This document shows, piece after piece, positions 50,801 to 62,800 of a DNA stretch of 64,000 nt. Under the pieces are notes generated by a model that was given only the letters and a program-made list of their open reading frames with translations, did no database searches and was not told where the DNA came from. Within the stretch, counting starts at the first letter, position 1. Every line of letters starts with the position of its first letter. The stretch covers positions 20,031,828-20,095,827 of the forward strand of contig CM023540.1 of the NCBI GenBank assembly GCA_013350335.1, written 5' to 3'. The DNA comes from Chimonanthus salicifolius (lineage: Eukaryota > Streptophyta > Magnoliopsida > Laurales > Calycanthaceae). The position numbers and the translations under genes were made by a program.

Positions 50801-53800
50801 AGCATCCTGATATAGCTCGTAGAGGCAAGCAAAATTATCATCATCAGAGCCAATTTATGATCTTTTAAGTGGTTACCAATTTATGGTCATCATGGGTGGG
50901 CACCACATGGTATTCTTAGATCTTCACACATGATAAATGATCATTTCTTTTGTAACATGAAATGGACCATGGATATGTCATTAGTCATATTTTTAGGCTT
51001 CCTTTGCATAATTTATGGCATCCTTTTGATTGCCAAATTGTGGAAAGCCAAATCATCATTTTCTTCTTTTTTGAAAAGGAATCATATTTGAACCCTCACC
51101 ACCCAATAATTGGGCAGATCCAAACAAGGCTTCCAACCACCTTAACAAGCAACGGTTTTGTAAGATCGTCATAATCTTTCGTGGATCTTGTTAGATCTTC
51201 ATTTTAGTGAATTGTAGAAAGTCCTGATTGATGCTATCGAACTGTATAAAGCCTAGATCAACATGATTAGATTGCATGAAGCCTAGAACATCATGATCTT
51301 TCATGCATTTTTTTAGATCTTCATTGGATTTCTTCGGGCGAGGATGATCAATACTTGTGGAGTTCCACATTATGCAGATAGTGCTTGATGTGTTCTTATA
51401 TGCTGATATTAGTCTTTTACAAATATGGTATGTTTGTCCTCTTCACTATTCCTTGTTAATTGTCTCTGACAGTGACATTATTATTATTTGGAGAGATGAC
51501 AATAGATTTTACTGAAAAATGAAGAGACAGCGTGCAAAGTGGGGATTCTACCCAAAGAGAACTTGAAATACAATAATAGCAGTAGAAACAATATGCTATA
51601 GTTTAGGGAGAATAAAGCCAAAATGGGGTACTATCGCAATATGGTGGCAAGTTAGGATAAATTTGACCATTATTTGCTAAACTACTCCATTGAGTTGGAG
51701 ACTTAAATAATTGATTACTAGTACGCAGCAACGGAGAATGACTCCTAACATACCAAAAACATGATGGATAGCTAAAGACATGAATAAGATGTTGCTAAAA
51801 GTTTGTGGAACATATTTTATTGCTTTTCATTTGCATTTGTTTCTTGTAGCTGCTATTGTTGACTCCTAATAGACCAAAAGCATGATGGATAGCTAAAGAC
51901 ATGAATAACATGTTACTGAAAGTTTATGGAACATATTCACTTTCTTTTCATTTGCATTTTCCTCTTGCGGTTGCTATTATTGCTCTCTCTCAGTATTTAT
52001 ATACATTATTTTTCATCTACGCAATATGCCATGCTAGAAAATGTTGTACTAGGCTCCACAACACCTAGACATGCCAGAAGATGGGGGACTTGAGGGTAGG
52101 CGCAGGTGACCTACGAGACAAGCTTGGGACGAATGAGAAGGGCGAGGAAGAGGGATGGCAATAGTTGACCTGTAGTTGGAGGCATCCTCCGTCGGGCCTA
52201 GCCTCAAGAACCTTATTTGTGCCCAACTTACTGAAGCCGATGACAATAAGTTGGTTACATTGGTTTTTTCAAGCGTTGAGGGATGGTAATTGACATCTTC
52301 ATCCCAAAGAAAAAGGACGTTGAAGGGCGGGTTTTCAACTTCGTCAGGATGTTGAATGGTCTGCAAGCAGAAAGAGCCATCAAAGTTCTTAATGTGACCT
52401 TGCTCGAAGACAGGAGACTGCAGGTGAATCCCGCCCACTTTGGTAGGGATCAGAAGTTTCTTCCCCCAAGAAAGGACTTCCCCACAAACCAAATAAACAA
52501 GAACCTCAGATTCTTATCTCAGCCTAAGGGCAAGGTAAATTTGATGGTTGGGAGAACACTGACAGATGTTGTGGTTAAGACCTCCAGGAAGGAAGGAAGG
52601 AAACTTGAGTGGTCAAAGTTGCAACTGCTTGATTACGGGTGGCAGGTTGATTGAATTGTCGATCAACTTAAAAGAGTAGAATGCTATCAAATCTTGGCTC
52701 TTTTCCTCGTTGGTGGTGTGCCCTTTGGGGCATCTATCTCGGGAAGAAATTCTTAAGATCCTCAAGGAAGCAGATTTCTCAGACTCACAAGTATGTCTTA
52801 TCGGAGCCAATCGTTACCTCGTGACAGTGAAATAGTCGGAGGAGGCAAAGAAGCTTGATGGTTCTTCCCCAATTATTGGAAGGTTATGACTTTTGGAGAA
52901 ACGGCATCCAGGTTTGCTCCAATACATGAGACGTGTGGATCCATTGCTATGACTTTCCACTCCAAGGATGGTCAGAGCAAATGGTCAGAAATTTCGGCAG
53001 CAAATTGGGGGAGGTGGTGGAGATAGACAAGAGGAACCTCTCGAGGACAGATATAATAATTAGGTTAGAGTGAGATTTAGCCTCTCAAATCATTAAAAGT
53101 TTTCTGCACATTTTACCAATCACTTGATTTAGGTCCCTTGTTGGTGGGCCAACAAAAGAGTAGTTATTAAAACATTTTTTTTTTTTTTGAGCGGTAACAA
53201 AATGAATTTCATTAAAATAGGCATGAAGATACAAAAGTATAAGAGAAAGAAATAGGTTCAGGAGATGTAAACCCAAAAGAAAAGAAAAAAGTACAATGTA
53301 ACCCATCCCACAATATCACATGCATCAAGATGACCAAAAACTATAGTTACAAGAGAAAGACATCCCATCCCCCAAAACACTATCCCTGTGAATCATAAAT
53401 GGTAGATGCCCTGGATTGCTGAATCAACTCCCTGGTTTGCAAAGAAGTCTGCAACTCCATTGGCCGATTTGCTAACTTGAGAAAAAGAAATTTCTCGGCC
53501 GGTAAGTAGAGCCTTAATGTCCCTAACCACTGTTACCAGCTTCCACGGGGGTCTCTTCACTCACGATACCTATTTGATTGCATTTGCTTAGTCACTTTTG
53601 ATAACAAGTTTGCCCAACCCTAGGGAGTTCCAAATAGTCAAGGCTCTCCTAATGTTGAAAAGTTCCGCCTCATTTGATTCTAACCTACCTACCGACTCTA
53701 GGAAAATGACTGAAGACTTGCCAATGTGATCACACAGGACTCTACCAATTCCAATCGGGCACGGTTTTTCCCTTGTTGCTCCATCCACATTGAACTTGAA

Positions 53801-56800
53801 AGAACCTTGGTGGGGGGGAGAACAGGTGATTGATTTCTTAGTCTTTTTATAGACTCCCGACATAGAACCCTCCCATGACTTGTAAAATATATTTTCTTGG
53901 ACCCTATGAAAGTCTTTCCTTAATAAGAGCCAAGTGCACAATCTCCATTTGGCCTTCTGGAATAACTTTGTAACCTTTGACTCCTTTGATTGAATGATTC
54001 TTGCATTCCTCTCCTTCCAAATAGTCTAGAGGATCGCTGCGGGAATTTTATTCTGGCCATCTTACTCTCAGGATCAAGGCGTGAGATGGACCATAATCGC
54101 ATAACCCCTTTGCAGGTATTGTCGAGTACCCACGGTATTCCCATAAGATTAAAGAAATTTGTCCACAGTTGACCTGCAACATGGCACTTTAAAAAGAGAT
54201 GATCCGCCTCTTCCTCCGTTTGGCTGCGTAAGGGACACTGGAGGTCATCATCCGAATTGAGTAAACCCTTATTTCTTAAAGCCACTTTGCTAAGTGTCTT
54301 CCCTTGTAGCGCACTACACACAAAGCCCTGTACTCTCAGGGGAGCCAAGTTCCTCCATGCTAAGCAAGGTAGGTGAACCTCATTGCTTAAATTACTAACC
54401 CTCTCTACAACTGATTTGGCCGAAACATTAAAAAATACAAATTAAAGAAAAAACCCAAACACCAAAACATGGAAGTGTAGATCATGGAAGAGAGAGAGAT
54501 GGAACGGCCAACAAAATGCTTCTCCTTGCCCTAGTGCACATACAAACAGGGTGATTTTCCAATTTCCTGGAGAATCTCCTTCATTTTCCTCATCCATACG
54601 GGATCATTGATTTATTCTCTTATTTTTTTGGGGAGAGGGAGGGGAGCTTGTGCCCCTCATGGATTGTAGCCTGTATTGGCAACATTTCCCATGAAAACGA
54701 ACTATATGTGTCAATAACTAGTTGCATTCTTCCTGAACCATGATTACTTTATCATATGCTATTGATTCTTCTATTAAGGTAATTGATCTTATCATGGTTT
54801 GTTACTCATATGTGATGATTAAACTTCAACTTTGTTATATGGTTTTAATAATTTTTTAAGAGTTAAATGGTTTTAATAATGCATGTAACTAGCCTTTCTG
54901 TTTTGTTAATCGTGACCTGTGATTTCTTCTATAGCCTAATGAACATGACCATGGTTCTAAGCCTGTAATGGAGAATGCACTTGCAACATTGAAGGATCAC
55001 ATTCAGGTTTCAACTTCTTGGCTCTTCATACTTCTATATTTGGTGGTTGGACTGATTTGTGGACATTGTTCCTAATATACAAAAGTTGCTAAGTTGATGA
55101 ATTTAGTCATCAATAATTTTGTGATGAACAATGCACATTAAACAAATTCTTATTTTTCATTGCTATAATTAACCATTATGTTGTTGTGTACATTTTGGAT
55201 GTATAAATGACGCATTCTCTATGTAAATCACCCATGTGGAAGAGCCAAAATATCCCTATGAAATTTCACATTAGGCCCTACCTTTTGGGAACCAAAAAAG
55301 TGTATTTCATACTCCTCCAAGAGGAGATGGAGTTTTCAGTGTTGTGGGTCTCCACAAATTAGTGAAATGAGAAGCCAAAGAAACTTTAGAGACAAGCAGT
55401 TTGAATATTAGCATAAGAAAGGTTGAATACATGGAGTGCATCTTTAGTGGCTATGAGAATATGGAGAATCCAATCAAAACTGATAATGACCTTTTGCGAC
55501 ATTACAACAAATTTAGGTACTTACGTTCAGTCATGGAAAATAAATGGACTTGATTTGGACATAACCACTAGGATAATGTATTGTACCTTTTTAGGCAATT
55601 TGGAATATTTTGTATAGGTGCTAGGACCACCATAAGTAGGGTTGACTTCCTTTTCTATATTCTTTCTATTTATTTTGTGAATTTCTGTCAATAAATCCAT
55701 GGTTGATGTACTCTATTGGATGAACAGAAATAAAATTCATTTTCTTCCTTTCTCTCTTGCTTCATCACATCATGGTATGCAGACCAAGGTTTTAAATTTT
55801 CCCTTTTTTTCCTGGGGTGATACTGTTCACTGTCGGAATTACTGTTCAACACCGAAAGTACTCTTCATCATTGTAAAATCTAATCTTTAAAGGGATCTTT
55901 TCTTGAAGTTGATTTTCTGCCTAGAATTATTATTATTATTTTGGGACTTTTTCATTCCTTTAAGGTCGACCTTTTTCACTCTCTTTTTTTGTTTTTTTTT
56001 TTGAAAATACTGCATACTATTTGTATCTTGGCCATCAATCTTTGTGGAATTGGAGATCACATCATGGGACTCCACTCACCTCTTGCTGTATTTTGTTGAG
56101 GAATTCATCTTTCATGGAGGATCTGCACTATGTTAGATTTCAAGGAAGAGGCCCATTTGTTGAGCAGAAGGAAGAGTTACGGGATTTCAAATTCCATCTC
56201 CTTAGAAGATTCCAATCCCTATTATGGTGGATCTAAGGAAATTAAAATTAGAAGCAAATATCTCCTAACTAAGCAAGCTTGGGCACCGCAATCTTATTGG
56301 GAATTTCTTTGATTTTCTTTTTATTTAATGATGTAATAAATGCCACATGCATGTAGTGATTGGGTGAATTTTAGTTAGCAATTAGGTGAATTTAGCAAGG
56401 CTTGGGCATGAGTGCCCTAGCAAGGAATTTTTTTTTTTTAAACTAAATGTAAACCTCTATAAATTGAGGGTGTGGTTGACCATAGTATGTACACAAGAAT
56501 TGATTCAATTGAAGCATTGACGCTTTGTGTCCTCTCCTAGTTTGGCTAGTTTGGTAGATTTGAATTTTCTAGCAATTTAATTGGTCTTTAATTAATTTAG
56601 TACATGCAATTTTCAATTATTGTGTAACTTTTGAATTTTGGTTTGCATTTAAATTAATTATTGCACAATTATTTTGTAGAAATTCAAATTGAATTAAAGC
56701 CTTTTGTTCAATTTTTCCTTAGAGAAATTTGACCTAGGTTAAATTTTAGGCTTTGAATTTACATTCTTTGTGAGTGGGATTCTAAGTTTTCTAATCAATT

Positions 56801-59800
56801 TTGGGTTACCATATCTAATTGGGCAGAACTTGTATTAGTTTAAGTGATCATTTTTTATTTCCTTCACTTTCTAGCTTTGATTTCCTAGAGAGTCAAAATT
56901 TTCAATTTTATTTGTGGGATTCTAGCCTTTGGACCTTTCTCCAATTTCCAACAATCGGAGCCTTTGGGCGAACCCTTCCTGGCTGAAACTTCTGGTTTGT
57001 TTTCTTGAAGCTGTGCTACATCAAGCATTAAGAAAGAAGATAACAAAGTCTAGGGTGTGTCAAATAGCTTGAAAGGGAAATTCAAAAACTCGTTTGCAAA
57101 CTGGTAGTGGATAAATAAGTGATCAATATTTTCTGTCATTGAGGCACCACTAGCAAACATTTATAATGATTCATTGCCCATGCCTGAGATGATATATAAA
57201 TATTTTATCTAGCCTTGCTACTTAATAGAATGCCCACACTCTTAGGGAACATCCATAGTTCCGTAACTGCATAGGAATTTGATTGCTAACACTGATCAAT
57301 AATTCTCAGATAAAATGATTTGCATGTGAAGAATTCATTCTGGTTAGGATACCAAGCTCTAAAGTCATCAGAGGCATTTGAAATTGAAGAGGCTGGAGAT
57401 CCTGAGGGAGTAGGATCAGATCAGAAATTTCTTCCTCTCACTGTTCTCTTCCAAAAATCAAAGACCAGACTACTGAACTCTGTGACACCAAGGCATAATT
57501 GCAACCAACGCTTTTTTATGAAGTGCTAAATTGAAAAGAGAAGTGAGCCTTTCCTTTAATGGTCTGTCACCAATCTACAGATTTGACCAAAATGAGACAC
57601 TTCTATTTTTCACATTATGGCAAGTGCTGGCTTCAAATGAGCTGATTGTTCCTTGGATGTTTCTCCAAATTCATGAAACTGACTGGGCTTGGTGTTCAAC
57701 CCTCCAACAATCCTCATTAAGCAAGTATTTCTATATTAGGATTTGTTACTGCATATCCAAGGTATTGCATTTTCCCAACCGCGAAAATCATTTTCTGAGC
57801 AATTGACCCTAGACCACCCTTTCTTCATGAGCTTAAAAACTTGGGACCAATTGACTAAATGATATTTCCATTCTTAGCATCATTCCATAAGAAATTCTTT
57901 TGAATTGATTCCAGCCCTTTATTTTGACATTAAAGAAAGTGCCAAGAGTCGTGGCTTTGTCTACTTGAAGAAACTAAGAGGATATGAAAAAATGAAGAAA
58001 TGATAAACAATCTGTTTTCTATATAAAATATTTGATTGTACGAGACAGCATATTATAGAGATGCTTTGACATGGAATATACATAGTACATACATGGTATA
58101 ATGAAAAAGGATAATTTATGGTGCTCCATGTTCTATACAAATAAATATACACACAAGGTTTTTGTTATCCAAGGAGTACATGATAATATAGTCTTTCAAC
58201 AGTTTCCCACTCAATTGGACATGTCCTATTGGTTATCAAGACCATTAGGGGGTTCTGGGTTTAGTAAGCCTAGGTTTTGGACCTTTCCAATTTTATTGTA
58301 TTTTAGTTATGAATTTTTGTGGTTTTTCCCCTTAAATTGTTTCAGTTGAGGTACCTTACATTTTTTTTTTTTTTTTTTCATTTTTTAATGGCTGAGAGCC
58401 TGAGATTATATTGTTTAGATGTTTTAGTATGGTTTTAGGGGCCCAAATGATTTGCAACCTACATGGCTTTCTTTAAGACTGTAGAAACCCTATATAATTA
58501 TAATGAAGCCATACAGCAGCACTATGGTGGAAAAACGAGATCGCAAACTTTTGTTTTAGTTTCTGCCAACTATCCTTTTTGAAGAACATATGGCTCTTTT
58601 GTATGTATTAGCCTGGGTTTTCTCAATCTTGAGCATGCTAAACTAGGCCCTAGAATAGTGAATTCCACATGATATTTGTTATGTTTTTTCTTCTTTCTTG
58701 CTGCTGTTTATGTGAAGAGCGGCAGTGGTTTTTGTTCTTTTGTGCTGGAACATCCATATTTTCCCCCAAGTTGCTCTGGTAATATGCACTTGCCTACTAT
58801 TTTGTTAGAGTTGTGTCCTTGATACTATTCTACTTGATTTAGATTAACATCTTCCAATCATGCACCGTGATGAACCATTTCCTCTGGTGATCCATTTCCA
58901 TTTACTTCAGTGAAAATATTTTAGTGAAGCTATTTTTGTAAAGAAGTCCTAGACCTCATTATTCTCAACCTTGCCAACTCTATAGGATGTATGACAGAAT
59001 GTTTTTATTTATCATGTCTTTTTTATTTCTTTTCATCGTTGTTAATTTTTGTTTATGGATTCGTACTACAAGTGCTACCCCAAATAGATATGATGAATAT
59101 TACCATTATACTTGTAGATATGACATAGCTTCTCTTATCTCCTTGTTAACTTATGTTGCTCAACAAGATCCCATTAACTTTATGAATATATTTTACATTA
59201 TTCAGGTTGGGTTGGCTGCGAACTTAAAGGATTTCGTATTTACAAGTCATAAAGGAGAACCTGTAAGATACGGATTTCTACTTGATAATACCAAATGCAC
59301 TTTTTTCTTGCATTCTCATTTTGAGTGGATGAGATCATTTTTGTTCTTATTGTCATCATCATGATTATCAATGCTTTCTCCCATCTTTAAGGTTCAACTA
59401 AATTGTACCTTGCTTAATGAATAGTTAAACTTTACACCTTGTGGTACATGTATAACTTTTTGAAATAGATATTTATGTAGTCTTTATTTTCCTCACACTT
59501 TTTTTCATTTAACCTGGCATCTCATTCATTGCCCTAGTTGCAATCATCAGTGATTACTTATCTGCATAGCGTCCTTTAGAGCATGCAATTATTACGTGGA
59601 AATTTTAAGTGCTCCCAGATGTTGACTCTATTGCTTAAGATTATATTAGTCAAATGTCCTGGTCACTAGTTTTCACACGAAGAACCTCTTTCATGCTTCA
59701 TCTTTTTCATATATGCCTCAATGATCTGGGAATATGCCACCAAATCATTTCATGTTGATATGCATCCAAATAATATTAATCTGGGCAAAAGGTCATGGAC

Positions 59801-62800
59801 AATTGGCATTTGGACCAAACATGTCACTTGATCAATTATTTGCAACATTTAGAAAAGAAAAAAATGGTAATTGAATATTGTGAAATATCTTTGATGGAAA
59901 TGAAAAAATTGAAGTTTTACCAAGGGTAGGAACACCAATGAGCAAATGAAAATCTACCAAGTCACTTGCAAGAAGTAGGAGCACTTGGTAGGGATAATGC
60001 GAAGTTGAATTTTTTTCCATTTTTCCATGCCAACGTTTTCCATGAAAAATTATTTTAGTAATTTGGTCATTTTCCACATCTTTTTGTCGAAAATCAATTC
60101 CTACAGGGGCTAGAGAGCAATTTCCATGACATGGATTTTTAGACATAATCTAAACCCGACCACTACTTATGATGCAAGATACTTACCTAACCATGATCCA
60201 TGTGTTGTGGGACCCGACTTAACTCGGGACCCATCTCTGGACAGACAGTCAAGTTCAATGTATTTAAATAGTCAACTTGTAATTAATGTTTTCCTTTTCT
60301 GCCAACGTGATTGGCTCCCTCTTTTCTATTTAATCATGTACAAAGCTACAGGTTAAAACACAGTGAATGCATTTTTATAAGAGAGAAGAATTCTTCTCCT
60401 TCAATCTTTTCTCCATCAATTCTCTTCTTTTTCCCTTATTTTCATTCTATTATACAAAACCATGGTCTAACCGATCCAACCATGAACCATCCCATGACCC
60501 ATCATCAACCTAACCTTACTATTGATACAATCGATCTTTGACTTGATCCATGGCCCATATCGCAACCTAGCCAAACACAATAATACCATCTTAAGTGCGA
60601 TTAACAAAGGTGAATTATACTAATAGAGATAGAATGTACAAGAGTTCGTCTAAAAGGCTTAAAACCCCGAGAGAAAATACATGTGACAAAAAACAAGAAA
60701 GAAATCATAATAAATAAATAATACAACTAGAGCCCTTGCTTCATAAATACATAGTGAAATTCTAGAAGATGCCTTAACCTTAACCTCTAAGGTCCCTAGA
60801 TAGAACCTTTGTTAGAATGAAAACAAGAAGAAAATAAAGAAAACAATGAAGGAAGATTGAGAGAAATCATTCTCTTGAGTTTGTATTTCTTGTTTTTTCT
60901 AACAAAGGAGGTTACAGGTATATAAAGAGTACAAGGAACTAATCAAGGGGAGGAAAAAGGAAAGAAAAATCATTTACAATCAATAATATTGAACAAAATC
61001 TAAAAGTCAACGAACATGTGTAAAATGTGATATACTATATCTTACAATACTCTCCCTCAAGCTGGTGCAAAGATATCAATCAAGCCTAGCTTGCTGAAAA
61101 CATTATCTAGTTGAGAGTGAGAGATGATTTCGTTATGATGTCAGCTAATTGATCCTTAAACTTCAAATATGAGTGTCAATATTCCAAGAGGATACGTGAT
61201 GTAGAAAATGCCAATCAATCTCTATATGCTTTGTATGCTCATGGAAAACTGGATTGGCAGAAATATTGATTACAATTTGATTGTCACAGAACATGATAAG
61301 TGCCTCTAATGAAGGAAAACCCAATTCATCAAGAAACTGTTTGAACCACAGTAATTCACATGTTGTGTTGGCCATGGCTCTGTATTCTGCTTCTGCACTG
61401 GAACAAGTAAGAACAATTTGTTTCTTGCTTCACCAAGAAACCAAATGAGATCCTAAAAGAATACAATAACCTGAGTAAAATCATTGATCATTAGGAGAAC
61501 CTAACTTAGTCAGCGACATAGTACCCACGAATATTAAATGTAGATTGATTCTTATAGAAGAGTACATGACCAGGGGTGGGCCTCAAGATAACGTAAAATG
61601 TGAAAGACCGCATGAAGGTGAGCATTCGTAGGAGCATGCATAAATTGACTAACTACACTGACAGCATAAGTCCAGTCAGGCCAGGTGACGATATGATAAA
61701 TGAGCTTGCCTACCAACTGTTGATAAAAGCGAGGATCAAGAAGAAGAGTCCCATCAGATGTAGAAAATTTTGAATTAACATCAAGTGGTGTATCTGCAAG
61801 CTTGCATAAAAAATATCCAGCATCATGAAAAAAATCTAAAGCATATTTCCATTGGGAAGAACAAGTCCTTTAGATGATCAAGCAACTTCAATTCCCAAGA
61901 AATAACGAAATAAGCCTAAGATCCTTAATAACAAAAGAGTGTTGTAGATAGGTTTTCAAAGCACTGATAGAGGACTCATTATTCCCTGTTAATGCTACAT
62001 TATCCAAATAAAAGAAGTACCTTTTTTTTAATGAAAATTTGGTTACTTCTTCAAAAAATATTCTAATTTGAAGAGGTTCTTAGAAATAAATTTAGATGAG
62101 CTAGATTAGAATAAAATAAGATTAGAGTAAAAACGATACAAAGTATGCAAGATAAGTCTGTGGATTGTGCATTCTATTTTGGCATTTTCTGAAGTTGTAA
62201 AGTAATGTTGTTTTTATATACATGTTATTCAATATACATGTTATGAATAACATTAGATCTGTATACAGACAAGTTGGGTTGCTGTATTCTCTCCTTTCTC
62301 TTGTATCATCTCTTTGCTTTGCTTTCAAATTCCAATGGCTTGGATGTGTGTGAGTTCTATATGAATGCGTGTATTTTTTTTTCTCTCTGCTTCATCTCTC
62401 ATTTCATGTAACAATAGGAAGTCTCTCTCCTTTATCTCCCATTGTGGTGGGTATTTTTTCTGCAAACCCTTGAGCCTTATTTTGTCTTTATGTACACACA
62501 ATACACGAATCCAGTGCTATGGCCTTTTTTGTTTCATTGGCTTCATTCACTGCAGTCCAAAAGGACTGGTTGTTTTGTTTATAACTTGTTCATATGAGAC
62601 TTGGGTGCATTGAAGGTGACACACTTTGATTTGGCACGACTTGAGTGGCTCTGGAAATAAGGCCAGTTCTGTAACTCCAACCCAAGATAGCTAGGAAAAA
62701 ATGTGGGCAGTCAATTGAAATATTATAATGGTACAATAATTTCATGAATTGCTCTCAGATTCTAATTTTATTTATTTTTCTGTCGTTACTAATTGTCTCT

